A DNA stretch of 60,707 nucleotides from Promethearchaeota archaeon (GTDB lineage: Archaea > Asgardarchaeota > Lokiarchaeia > Sigynarchaeales > SOKP01), in the NCBI GenBank assembly GCA_016839655.1, contig JAEOTW010000328.1:1-60707 (forward strand). Reading direction: 5' to 3'. Numbering within the stretch: the first letter of the stretch is position 1; each line of letters opens with the position of its first letter. Under the pieces are notes generated by a model. The model was not told the origin of the DNA. It did not search any database and worked only from the letters and a program-made list of their open reading frames with translations. A program made the translations under genes and the position numbers. This document shows, piece by piece, positions 43,103-51,350 of this stretch.

Positions 43103-44062
43103 ATGACGGATGTTCTAATTATATTCTTAGTCGTTATTGCTTTTGGGATTTTCTTCTTTATTGCCGATTATTATGAACATAAAATTGTTCAATTGCACGC
43201 CTCTTTTATTGCCGGAATATCAGTAGCATATTTTTTCCTCATTGTTCTTCCTGAAATTGCAGAAAGATTACCAGCAGCACCATTCGATTTGAATCTTTTT
43301 GAATATCTTTTCGTACTTATAGGATTTTCTTTTGTTCACCTCACAGAAAAATTCATATTACAAAAAGTAGAGAGTAAAACTCAGAAAAAAATGCGAAAGT
43401 TAATTCAGAAAGAAAAGATACTTGAAACAGTTGAACGCAATATGGAAAAAATTCTTACAGAAGAATTAAAACACGAAAGTCTAGATGAATTAGCTTTAAA
43501 AGATATTGCTCAGACTTTATCAGACCTGAATAAAGAAGAAGAAGAAATGAAAATTAATATTAACAATTATAAAATTAAGATTCAAAACCGTATTAATAAA
43601 GATTTGAGAAGATTTAGATATATTACTGATTATGTTTATCATTTTCTTGTTGGCATCATTTTAATAGGGCTTTTATTGATCGAATTCATAGGAGGAATCC
43701 TCTTTTTCATATTTGCTTTTTTCAGAACTATCATAATAAAAAGATCTGAAGCACATCTTATATTTACTGATTTAGAAATCTATGAGGATATAAAATATGA
43801 AGAAAAAATTGTGATAAAATGGCTTTTAGGGACTTCGGCGTTAGTTGGGATAATTGTAGGTTTAATTTTGAAAACTATCTTCCCAGTTAATCTAGAACTC
43901 TTATTCATCTTTTATTCCTTTATCTCTGGTGTGATTTTATATGTAATTGTAAGAGAAGTGATACCTGAGAAAGAAAAAGGAGATCCTTTGAAATTTCTAA
44001 TTGGTTTAGTGGGATTCGCTGTTATAATAGTTGTTATCAACGTTTATACTACTATTTTATAA
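43103..44062 (+). CDS. Polytopic membrane protein with cytosolic helical loop, remotely ZIP-like
   Basis: A 319-residue protein: three N-terminal hydrophobic helices, a charged helical loop (residues 85-165), then four to five more. HASFIAGISVAYFFLIVLPEIAE and YVYHFLVGIILIG recall the His-x3-Gly pattern and layout of ZIP metal transporters, but the canonical HNxxD is not obvious. It could be a divergent metal transporter or an unrelated membrane family. ATG start; no close neighbour. Confidence 0.45.
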   Translation: MTDVLIIFLVVIAFGIFFFIADYYEHKIVQLHASFIAGISVAYFFLIVLPEIAERLPAAPFDLNLFEYLFVLIGFSFVHLTEKFILQKVESKTQKKMRKLIQKEKILETVERNMEKILTEELKHESLDELALKDIAQTLSDLNKEEEEMKININNYKIKIQNRINKDLRRFRYITDYVYHFLVGIILIGLLLIEFIGGILFFIFAFFRTIIIKRSEAHLIFTDLEIYEDIKYEEKIVIKWLLGTSALVGIIVGLILKTIFPVNLELLFIFYSFISGVILYVIVREVIPEKEKGDPLKFLIGLVGFAVIIVVINVYTTIL

Positions 44063-44219
44063 TCTGGAATATATCACTAAGCTTTATGCACAAAACAAAT
44101 TATGTGTTTATAAAATAGAAAATTTATACTACATATTCTTTATTCTCATAATTGTATTCTTTATAAAGATTTAAATCTATTAAAAACAAGTTTAAATTAA
44201 TATGAGGTTATGAAATAAA

Positions 44220-44786
44220 ATGGATATGAAGAAAAAAAGTTTTAATGAATTATTGAGTATTGATGATGACGATAAAAAAATCATCGAAATGATTGAGAAA
44301 GATCCAGATATAACTCATAGCGATATAGCTAAAGAGATTGAAAAGTCTCAACCTGCTGTAGGTGCTCGGATTATTAAATTGGAAAGAAAAAGTCTTCTGA
44401 CTAAGCAAGTTGGGTTTAATATAAAGAAAGTTGACATAAAAGTCGCAATTGTATACATTTCGACCAAGGATGTGGATGATATTGTTGGCAAGATCGAAAA
44501 TTGCCCCTTTATAAATCATGCATTTAAGATTTCAGGAGAATTTAATGTTCTTTGCTTTATTTCCGCTTCAGATTTACAGACAATTGAAAAGCTTGTGGAT
44601 TTATGCTTCCGTAGAGATAAAAATGTAATTAACGTTAAGACTAATATACTAATTGAATCAATTCATGACTTTGTTGTCCCAATAGATTTTCAAATAGAGG
44701 ATTTTGACGGAAGATATTGCGGACCTGGATGCAATATGGCAGATGATCTACCAAAATTCAAATTCACTCAAAAAGAAGAAGATTAA
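44220..44786 (+). CDS. Lrp/AsnC-type regulator with C-terminal Cx3C, paralogue A
   Basis: A 188-residue protein with an N-terminal helix-turn-helix (DDKKIIEMIEKDPDITHSDIAKEIEKSQPAVGARIIKLE) and a RAM-like effector domain. A conserved CPF (C95) lies in it, and C167-x3-C171 in the tail. A close paralogue of the genes at 44832 and 47791, but less similar. The Cys set may sense a metal or redox ligand. It lies convergent with the next paralogue, 45 bases apart. Confidence 0.8.
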   Translation: MDMKKKSFNELLSIDDDDKKIIEMIEKDPDITHSDIAKEIEKSQPAVGARIIKLERKSLLTKQVGFNIKKVDIKVAIVYISTKDVDDIVGKIENCPFINHAFKISGEFNVLCFISASDLQTIEKLVDLCFRRDKNVINVKTNILIESIHDFVVPIDFQIEDFDGRYCGPGCNMADDLPKFKFTQKEED

Positions 44787-44831
44787 ATATTTTTTTTATC
44801 TTTTCAAATATTTTTATGGTTAAAAAAAAAT

Positions 44832-45386
44832 TTAATTATCTACTGACTCTACTAAACCTTTTGCTTTCGCAATCTTATATTTACAAGCTTCTCCGCATCC
44901 ATCCTCTAAAGTCGGATTATGATCTTCTGAATCAAAATCAATTGGTAAAATAAAATCTTTTGCTATATCAATAACGACCTCCATTGAAGCATTGGAGATC
45001 TCTGGATTGTTTCGAAAATGGTAATTCACAATGTTATCTAATTTTTGGAGTTTAGAACTTGCAAGCAATATACAAATATTATGTTCACCACTTAATCGAA
45101 AAGCATTCAACATAAAAGGACAGTGTTTAGCCATGTCCATTAACTCATCAGGATTTTTAGTTTTTATTTCTACAGTTGCTAAGTGTAAATCTACTTTTTT
45201 AAAATTAATTCCCGGCTGGAATTGTAAAATACCATTTTTCTCCAGCTTTTTTATTCTCATTCCAACAGTTGGTTGTGATCTGTTTATTTTAGAAGCAATC
45301 TCTGTATGAGTGAGATTAGGATCCTCTTGGACGAGTGAAATAATTTGTTTATCTACATCGTCAAGCTTTAATTTATCTGAAATCAT
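44832..45386 (-). CDS. Lrp/AsnC-type regulator with C-terminal Cx3C, paralogue B
   Basis: A 184-residue protein: helix-turn-helix at residues 10-55 (THTEIASKINRSQPTVGMRIKKLE), then a ligand-binding domain with HCPFMLNAFRLSGEHN (C89). The tail is CGEACKYK (C164-x3-C168). Very similar to the protein at 47791 in the DNA-recognition helix (SQPTVGMRIKKLE), so they may share operators. An inverted repeat at 45434-45458, upstream of its start, is a likely auto-operator. Confidence 0.82.
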   Translation of the reverse strand: MISDKLKLDDVDKQIISLVQEDPNLTHTEIASKINRSQPTVGMRIKKLEKNGILQFQPGINFKKVDLHLATVEIKTKNPDELMDMAKHCPFMLNAFRLSGEHNICILLASSKLQKLDNIVNYHFRNNPEISNASMEVVIDIAKDFILPIDFDSEDHNPTLEDGCGEACKYKIAKAKGLVESVDN

Positions 45387-45433
45387 AATATTCTTTAATA
45401 ATTTTTTTACTCTAATTATGTAAAAATAATTGT

Positions 45434-45458
45434 AACTTATATTTATTTTTTATAAGTT
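45434..45458. promoter_or_regulatory. Inverted repeat, probable operator of the Lrp-like gene
   Basis: AACTTATA at 45434-45441 and TATAAGTT at 45451-45458 are perfect 8-base arms separated by nine bases. They lie 48-72 bases upstream of the regulator's ATG at 45386. A related CATAAGTAT follows. The position fits autoregulation by the protein or its paralogues. Confidence 0.5.
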
Positions 45459-45555
45459 TTTATTTATTTTTCATAAGTATAGTTTAATATAACTTTTTAG
45501 TTTTAAAAACAAATATAAGAACTCATTTATGTCTTAAATATATAGCTTTATATCT

Positions 45556-45657
45556 TTAATTTCTTCCAAATTCTTCTTCGTAATTGTATAATTGTGTTTC
45601 TATTGCAGATATCATATTAATTTCTTTTTCTGTAATTGGGTTTCTCTTAATGTGCAT
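45556..45657 (-). CDS. Tiny ORF of 33 residues, doubtful
   Basis: ATG-started frame encoding a charged peptide, MHIKRNPITEKEINMISAIE..., rich in Glu/Asn. Its composition looks protein-like and it sits in a long intergenic region. No ribosome-binding site or homologue is recognised. It may be a remnant of a larger gene. Confidence 0.25.
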   Translation of the reverse strand: MHIKRNPITEKEINMISAIETQLYNYEEEFGRN

Positions 45658-45811
45658 ATTAAATAGAAGCAGAGAATTAGAACGACCAATAATGCCGAGT
45701 TATAATTACTAAACTTCTAACTTTTTTTCTTGACTAAAAATACAGATAATTCATAAGTAAAAAAATTTTATAAAAATTAATCTTCATTAATCTCAGTTCT
45801 AATAAGGAAAG

Positions 45812-46435
45812 ATGTCTATCTGGTTTTTAATTTCTTTGGGGGGGATGGTATTAGATTTGCCACTTCTCTTTTTATCAGTTGAACATATTAAGCTAGAAAA
45901 TAAGTACGGAAAGGAAAAGGGACTTAAAATTGGAAAAATTATAGGAATGATATCCGGTTGGAGTTATTTTCTGTTTTGGTTTGGGATTTGGATTTCATCT
46001 CAACCAAGATTTACAATTCCGTTCCTAAATTTAACCCTATTTGTAATCCCATTATTGAATATCTCTATTCCCCTTTTTCATCTTATTTTATTCATCCCTT
46101 TTATAATACTGGGAATATGGTTTGGAATTGTAGGAGTAAAGGGGACTACTTTAAAAGTTTCGGAAACCCATAAAGCAGAGAAAGTTATTACATCAGGTAT
46201 TTATTCTACTATAAGACATCCTCAATATTTTGGCGGAGTTTTATCTCATATTGGGATAACGTTTTTATTATCTTCATTTTATTCTCTTATATCAACACCG
46301 TTAATTATATTCATTAATATTGTATTGTGTTGGAAGGAAGAAAGAGAACTGATTAAGGAATTTGGAGAGGACTATACTGAATATAAGAAAAATGTACCAA
46401 TGTTCTTTCCAAAAATAAAGAGGGCTAATAAATAG
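45812..46435 (+). CDS. PEMT/ICMT-type membrane methyltransferase
   Basis: A 207-residue protein with four to five membrane helices. It has SGIYSTIRHPQYFGGVLSHIG, the SAM-binding RHPxY motif of the phospholipid/isoprenylcysteine methyltransferase superfamily, and KEERELIKEFGEDYTEYKKNVP at the C-terminus. It methylates a lipid or a membrane-linked carboxyl group. No partner is visible nearby, though a CAAX-type protease lies at 37681. Confidence 0.8.
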   Translation: MSIWFLISLGGMVLDLPLLFLSVEHIKLENKYGKEKGLKIGKIIGMISGWSYFLFWFGIWISSQPRFTIPFLNLTLFVIPLLNISIPLFHLILFIPFIILGIWFGIVGVKGTTLKVSETHKAEKVITSGIYSTIRHPQYFGGVLSHIGITFLLSSFYSLISTPLIIFINIVLCWKEERELIKEFGEDYTEYKKNVPMFFPKIKRANK

Positions 46436-46452
46436 TGTTACTAATGGAAATA

Positions 46453-47121
46453 TTAGAACTCCAGCAATGGAATTTTCTTGCAATATGAAATCATTTTACC
46501 ATCAAATTCAATCTGAACAGTAATAATTTTAATGCCCTTGCTCCTTGCTTCACTTAAATTATTTGAAAATTTAGGATCCATCTCTATATTTGGAGCAAAA
46601 GCTTTAGCTCTACGAAATATTAAAAAAAAGACAATTCCATTATGTTCAATGATTTCTCTAACATGTCTTGCTCCGCGTTCTGTAGGTGCATCTGGAAAGA
46701 GTGCAATGTTATCCTTTACTAAAGTTACTCCTTTTACTTCTAATGGTACACCGTCGAGAAGAAAATCTATTCTACTATTACCAACCTTCACTTCTCTCCT
46801 GATTTCTTTGATATTAGAGAACTCTGGTAATAATTTAAAGACTTCTTGAGCAATATTTGAGTGTAAAGCAGTATCTATAAGAACCCACTTATCATCAGTT
46901 TTAACCGCCTTGATATAATACTTCAATTTACCACGTGAATGAGTGAATAACACTTCAACACCTTCGATAAGCAATTCTTTTAATCTACCAGGATCGTGGA
47001 TATGTGCATTTTCTGTGCGTCCCTTGTATCGTATTTCCCCAATAAATCTGTTAGGTCTTGAAATAAACGTCCCTTTCATTAAGTTAGGAATCTCAAATAA
47101 GGGATTCTTATTAGTATTCAT
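46453..47121 (-). CDS. sfsA: SfsA-family protein (predicted nuclease/DNA-binding)
   Basis: About 222 residues with FISRPNRFIGEIRYKG, NAHIHDPGRLKELL, SRIDFLLDG-VPLEVKGVTLVKD and FPDAPTERGARHVREI, all SfsA signatures. SfsA was first named for sugar fermentation stimulation in E. coli; the family has OB-fold and nuclease-like parts. The frame is open further upstream, but ATG 47121 matches the family start. The gene lies on the minus strand, divergent from the ferredoxin. Confidence 0.92.
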   Translation of the reverse strand: MNTNKNPLFEIPNLMKGTFISRPNRFIGEIRYKGRTENAHIHDPGRLKELLIEGVEVLFTHSRGKLKYYIKAVKTDDKWVLIDTALHSNIAQEVFKLLPEFSNIKEIRREVKVGNSRIDFLLDGVPLEVKGVTLVKDNIALFPDAPTERGARHVREIIEHNGIVFFLIFRRAKAFAPNIEMDPKFSNNLSEARSKGIKIITVQIEFDGKMISYCKKIPLLEF

Positions 47122-47178
47122 TTTATTATAATATATAATCTTAATAGATAAAAAGAAGTTTTTATTTGGATAATCATA

Positions 47179-47418
47179 ATGTGCAAAACAGAAGCTAAAG
47201 CTAATTTTGAAAGCTATGAATTTCACCATATTGATATTTCAAAGTGTGCTCAATGTCAAGATTTTTCTTGTGAGGAAGCATGTTTTAGAGGAATTTATGA
47301 AGTTCTTTATAAAGATACAACTCCTAAATGTATTGTAGTGAAAGGTCGTGAGGATAGATGTGTAAAATGCCACATTTGCACAACAGCTTGTAAATCTCGA
47401 GCAATTAAAATTGATTAA
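47179..47418 (+). CDS. Small ferredoxin-like Fe-S protein
   Basis: A 79-residue protein with CAQCQDFSCEEAC and CVKCHICTTAC, two cysteine groups that together could bind two [4Fe-4S] clusters, though the first has non-canonical spacing. It resembles small dicluster ferredoxins. ATG start in a GATAATCATAATG context. It is divergent from sfsA. It may feed electrons to a neighbouring oxidoreductase, but none is obvious here. Confidence 0.78.
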   Translation: MCKTEAKANFESYEFHHIDISKCAQCQDFSCEEACFRGIYEVLYKDTTPKCIVVKGREDRCVKCHICTTACKSRAIKID

Positions 47419-47517
47419 TCGCAAGTTTGTATTATTTAAGTTTTATAAAATTCTATATAGAAGATTTTAAATGATTTTATTTACTTTTAACATCATACTT
47501 TTATAATTAATTAATAG

Positions 47518-47775
47518 TTGAAATACATATCTAAGGTAGTTGAAATTCAAGATCGTGGAGGACTTGCACTAATGAGCATTTGTACTAGAATAATGATTCT
47601 AATGTTTTATTTATCAAGTATAATTTCAATGTTTTCAGATCCTTCAATTTTCCCAGTGGAATTTAGATTAAGCTACACTCTTATAGGATATGCTTTACTG
47701 CTTTTAGGTTTTGCACTCTTCTTTCTTAGTTTTATTGAAGATTTTATTAAATATAGAAGGGATAAAAAAAGGTAA
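47518..47775 (+). CDS. Small membrane protein, two helices
   Basis: An 85-residue protein with two hydrophobic segments and charged ends (FIKYRRDKKR). TTG start, no ribosome-binding site seen. Convergent with the third Lrp-like gene. No family is recognised. Confidence 0.5.
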   Translation: MKYISKVVEIQDRGGLALMSICTRIMILMFYLSSIISMFSDPSIFPVEFRLSYTLIGYALLLLGFALFFLSFIEDFIKYRRDKKR

Positions 47776-47790
47776 ATAATATAAACGAAT

Positions 47791-48303
47791 TTAACAATTA
47801 CATTTTCCACAACAAGTCCCTTTTATATTAATTTCACCATACTCAAGATTCAAATCTACGGGTAAAACAAAATCATTGACAACATCAGATATTACATCAA
47901 TATGCACGTCGCAAACTTCAAGATCATTTCTGAAATGACGATTAACGACATAATCGAGATCTTTAAGAGTTAATGCGATCATCAAAATACTTATATTCGA
48001 ATCGCCACTTAATCGAAATGCGTTCAACATAAAGGGGCAATTTTTAACGGTATCAATAACTTTTCTTGGATTTTTTGTTTGAAGCTCCACTCTAGCAAAG
48101 CAGAGATCTGCTACTTTGATGTTAATACCCGCCTGATATTTCAAAACACCCAGATTTTCTAATTTTTTAATACGCATCCCTACTGTAGGCTGACTACGAT
48201 TAACATGATGAGCGATTTCAGTATGAGTGAGACTTGGCTCTTTTTGAATTAAATCCATTATTCTACAATCAATTTCATCCATTCCTATTTTATCAGTTAT
48301 CAT
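47791..48303 (-). CDS. Lrp/AsnC-type regulator with Cys-rich C-terminus, paralogue C
   Basis: A 170-residue protein whose helix-turn-helix (LTHTEIAHHVNRSQPTVGMRIKKLE) is nearly identical to paralogue B. The effector domain has NCPFMLNAFRLSGDSN (C89). The tail is CCGKCNC, with C164-x3-C168 preserved and more cysteines added. It probably binds a metal. Divergent from the ArsR-type gene at 48489; the palindrome and 8-bp repeats at 48344-48372 lie between them. Confidence 0.82.
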   Translation of the reverse strand: MITDKIGMDEIDCRIMDLIQKEPSLTHTEIAHHVNRSQPTVGMRIKKLENLGVLKYQAGINIKVADLCFARVELQTKNPRKVIDTVKNCPFMLNAFRLSGDSNISILMIALTLKDLDYVVNRHFRNDLEVCDVHIDVISDVVNDFVLPVDLNLEYGEINIKGTCCGKCNC

Positions 48304-48343
48304 TCTTGTTCACTTATATAAGATTATAGAAAATTAATATTCA

Positions 48344-48372
48344 TATATCGCGATATAACGATATAACGATAG
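48344..48372. promoter_or_regulatory. Palindrome plus tandem 8-bp repeats in a divergent regulator promoter
   Basis: TATATCGCGATATA (48344-48357) is a perfect 14-bp palindrome with a CG-rich centre, unusual in this AT-rich DNA. CGATATAA is repeated at 48351 and 48359 and partly (CGATAG) at 48367. It sits between the Lrp-like gene (start 48303) and the ArsR-type gene (48489), the expected place for their operators. Confidence 0.6.
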
Positions 48373-48488
48373 CATAATATTTAAATCTTTTTGTTTTTCG
48401 TATTAATAATGGAATATTAATAAATAATTAAAACAAGGTTTAAAAGCTAATAAAACACAATTCTTATAAACTACGCTTCGGGAGTTTG

Positions 48489-48824
48489 ATGAGTGAATAT
48501 AATAAATATACTGTTGAGTTTCTAAAAATATTGGTTGATCCTGCAAGGTTAGAAATCTTAGAATTTTTGAAAGTTACTGAAAAAAGCTCATCAGAAATTC
48601 AAAAAAAATTAAAAAGATCTCAATCAACAATCTCAAAGCATTTACACATTCTGGTTGATAATAACCTAGTAGAATTTGAAAAAAAAAATAATATAAAGTA
48701 TTATAGAATACGTTTTAGGGAGATATTTGATCTAATCATTCGAATTAATTCTTTCGCTACTAGTATAACTAAAGATAAGCTTAAAGAAGTGGAAGATATT
48801 GATAGAATTGATACACTATTATAA
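48489..48824 (+). CDS. ArsR-type winged-helix regulator
   Basis: A 111-residue protein with VDPARLEILEFLK, SSSEIQKKLKRSQSTISKHLHILVDNNLVEFEKK, the standard ArsR-family fold. No CXC metal site is visible. It binds DNA and may respond to a ligand or partner protein. Preceded by GGGAG, with ATG 48489. First of four plus-strand genes with a GTPase and a two-component pair, so it may control that cassette. Confidence 0.85.
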   Translation: MSEYNKYTVEFLKILVDPARLEILEFLKVTEKSSSEIQKKLKRSQSTISKHLHILVDNNLVEFEKKNNIKYYRIRFREIFDLIIRINSFATSITKDKLKEVEDIDRIDTLL

Positions 48825-48864
48825 TCTTTGAACTGATATTCTCTAAAATTAAATTGATATAACT

Positions 48865-49413
48865 ATGAAGACTTCACGTAATGATGATTCAGAAGAGAAC
48901 TCAATAAAAATAATATTAATTGGGTTAGATAATGGTGGGAAAACCTCAATACTAACATCTCTAAGTGGAATTAAAAATATCTCCGCCTTTAGTTCTCTTA
49001 AACCTACTATAGGTGAGAATTGGGAAAATTTTAAAGCTTTAGATACAAATTATTTAATATTCGATTTAGGAGGTCAGAAATCATTTCATAATGATTATTT
49101 CAAAAATTTACAGAGATATCTGGCTGGTACAAAGAAAATTATATTTGTTTTTGATATTCAGGATGTAAATAGATATAGTGAAGCTCTTAATTATTTAGAA
49201 AGACTAATTAAATCGATGAATGGAAATAATGGAATTGAATTTTCAATTTTTTTGCATAAATATGATCCTGATATAAAATTTAATAAAGAATTAAATGAAA
49301 AAATAATCAATGATTTGATAACTCAAATAAAAGAAAAAATACCTCTTGAATTTGAGTATTCACTTTATAAAACATCAATCTATGCAATATTTGAAAAATC
49401 TGCAATTAGTTAG
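48865..49413 (+). CDS. Small Ras-superfamily GTPase, Arf/Rag-like
   Basis: A 182-residue GTPase with G1 GLDNGGKTS (residues 20-28), the switch-I PTIG near 47-50, G3 DLGGQ (67-71) and G4 HKYD (131-134). DxGGQ is Arf-like, and HKYD recalls the HKMD of Rag/Gtr rather than NKxD. No myristoylation glycine (Lys2) or C-terminal prenylation cysteine is present. It binds GTP and presumably switches a partner. It lies 40 bases after the ArsR gene and 21 bases before the histidine kinase. Confidence 0.9.
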   Translation: MKTSRNDDSEENSIKIILIGLDNGGKTSILTSLSGIKNISAFSSLKPTIGENWENFKALDTNYLIFDLGGQKSFHNDYFKNLQRYLAGTKKIIFVFDIQDVNRYSEALNYLERLIKSMNGNNGIEFSIFLHKYDPDIKFNKELNEKIINDLITQIKEKIPLEFEYSLYKTSIYAIFEKSAIS

Positions 49414-49434
49414 TAAATATAATTCTATTAAGAT

Positions 49435-51300
49435 ATGTTGAATGAAAATAATCACTCTGATTCTCAAAAACTTAATCCGGAACTATTAGAATTTTTTATC
49501 TTTATGATAGCGCTATTTTTTGTGTTTCTTTCAAGTATCTATAGCTATCTCTTATTTCATAGTATAGCTGAGTTATTCAGTATTATTATCGCAGGTGGTG
49601 TCTTCTTAGTTGGTTGGAACTCACGAAAATATATGGAAAGTTCTTTTTTTCTGGTGTTTGGTGTATCCTCACTTTTTATTGCTATAATTGATTTAATTCA
49701 TACTCTAGCGTATACTGGAATGAGTATTTTCATTGGCTTTGACTCTAATTTGCCAACATCCTTATGGATAGCAGCAAGGTATCTTCAAGCGGGTTCTTAT
49801 TTTTTTGCCTCATTTCTAATAAAAAAAAAAATAAGTCCAATTATACTTATAACTGGTTATTTAATTGTTACTATCCTCTTAGTTGTTTTAATATTTGCCA
49901 ACTTATTTCCGATATGCTATATTGAAGGTACTGGTTTAACCACATATAAAATTGTAAGTGAATACATTATCGATCTCACGCTATTTGCATGTCTATTAAT
50001 AATAATCAAAAATAAAAAACATTTTGATAAAAAAGTATATATTCTTATGAGTAGCTCAATTTTAGCCACCATGATATCGGAATTGGCTTTTACATTTTAT
50101 ATTGGAGTTTATGATTTTTCTAATTTTATCGGTCATATCTTTAAGATAATCGCTTTTTACTTATTATACAAATCTATTATTCAAATTGGAATTGAAAAAC
50201 CATTTAATTTATTATTTATGAAAATTAGAAAAAGTGAATTAGAATTAAAAAACATAATCAAATATTCTGGAACTGGGATTATTATGTATGATGATAACGG
50301 AAAATTTTTATTAGTAAATGAAAAAGCTGCTACAGATTTTGGTGGAATCCCTGAAGATTTTATTGGAAAAACACTTTATGAAATTTTCCCTAAAGATTTA
50401 GCTGAAGAATATTATCATAGCAACCTTGAATTAATTAAAAAAGGAATAAACCGAGCTTATCAAAGAACGTTTAATTTACCAACAGGTAGAAAAACATTTT
50501 GGATAGTAGAACAACCTATAAAGGACATTGATGAGAAAACTTCATATCTAATAACCGTTGCTACTGATATTACAGAAAGAAAACAAGCAGAAGAAAGATT
50601 ATCACAATTAGTATCAACAGTATCTCATGAGTTAAGAACCCCTATCACAGTCCTATTAATGTCGATAGATTATTTAACTAAAAATAAGGAAATCATCAAT
50701 AAAGAGTTAGAGGAAAAATTATTGGATGGCATCTCGAGAAACATCCTATTACTAAATGAATTAGCTGAGGATATTTTAATTGTTTCCAGAATAGAAGAGA
50801 ATCGATTAAAACTGGAATGGATTGAGTATAGTCCTCTAGATATAGTCAAGATAATTTTAAATCTTATGGAACCTATAGGTAAGGAAAAAAACATAGAATT
50901 TGAAATTGATGTTGATGAGGACATTAGATTAAAAGGGGATCCAAAAAGAATAGAACAAATATTTCGAATTATCATTGATAACTCAATTAAATATTCAAAT
51001 AAATTTTCGAAAATAAAAATTCAAGCAATTAATAATTATCTAGGTAAATATAATTTAAATAATGAACCAGGAGTTCTCTTTAAATTTAAAGATTATGGAA
51101 GAGGTATTCCAAAAGAGGATTTACCTAGCATTTTTAAGCGATTTTTCCGAGCGAGCAATGTGAATGAAATTGCTGGCACAGGATTAGGACTTGCAATCGC
51201 GAAAGATTTAACCCAAGCACATAAAGGAAACATTTTTGTGGAGAGTGGTTTAGAAAAGGGGACTACATTTTATACATTTTTTCCCAAACTAAACGAATAA
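49435..51300 (+). CDS. MASE3-PAS sensor histidine kinase
   Basis: A 621-residue kinase. Residues 15-255 are a MASE3 membrane sensor of about seven helices (GGVFLVGWNSRKYMESS, LDLIHTLAYTG-like IDLIHTLAYTGMS). A PAS domain covers 265-380, then HisKA with SHELRTP (His about 402), and a HATPase with IDNSIKYSN, DYGRGIP and GTGLGLAIA. It phosphorylates the response regulator encoded 50 bases downstream. It is preceded directly by the GTPase gene. Confidence 0.93.
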   Translation: MLNENNHSDSQKLNPELLEFFIFMIALFFVFLSSIYSYLLFHSIAELFSIIIAGGVFLVGWNSRKYMESSFFLVFGVSSLFIAIIDLIHTLAYTGMSIFIGFDSNLPTSLWIAARYLQAGSYFFASFLIKKKISPIILITGYLIVTILLVVLIFANLFPICYIEGTGLTTYKIVSEYIIDLTLFACLLIIIKNKKHFDKKVYILMSSSILATMISELAFTFYIGVYDFSNFIGHIFKIIAFYLLYKSIIQIGIEKPFNLLFMKIRKSELELKNIIKYSGTGIIMYDDNGKFLLVNEKAATDFGGIPEDFIGKTLYEIFPKDLAEEYYHSNLELIKKGINRAYQRTFNLPTGRKTFWIVEQPIKDIDEKTSYLITVATDITERKQAEERLSQLVSTVSHELRTPITVLLMSIDYLTKNKEIINKELEEKLLDGISRNILLLNELAEDILIVSRIEENRLKLEWIEYSPLDIVKIILNLMEPIGKEKNIEFEIDVDEDIRLKGDPKRIEQIFRIIIDNSIKYSNKFSKIKIQAINNYLGKYNLNNEPGVLFKFKDYGRGIPKEDLPSIFKRFFRASNVNEIAGTGLGLAIAKDLTQAHKGNIFVESGLEKGTTFYTFFPKLNE

Positions 51301-51350
51301 AGAAAAATATAAATATTGGATAGATCAATATTATTGATATCAATAATCTA

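Larger units (their letters stand above)
45387..45811. other. Intergenic region of 425 bases upstream of paralogue B and the methyltransferase gene
   Basis: The divergent promoter region. It contains the inverted repeat AACTTATA / TATAAGTT (45434-45458), a third partial copy CATAAGTAT at 45472-45480, and a doubtful 33-residue minus-strand frame at 45556-45657. No tRNA or mobile element is seen. Confidence 0.5.

Noticed and set aside
43103..44062. Firm ZIP transporter call
   Set aside because: Only a loose His-x3-Gly pattern and topology match; the metal-binding HNxxD of ZIP proteins is absent, so it is left as an unknown membrane protein.
37681..46435. A CAAX prenylation pathway formed by the CPBP protease and ICMT-like methyltransferase
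   Set aside because: The genes are 7 kb apart, no prenyltransferase is seen, and no CAAX-ending protein (including the GTPase) is encoded here.
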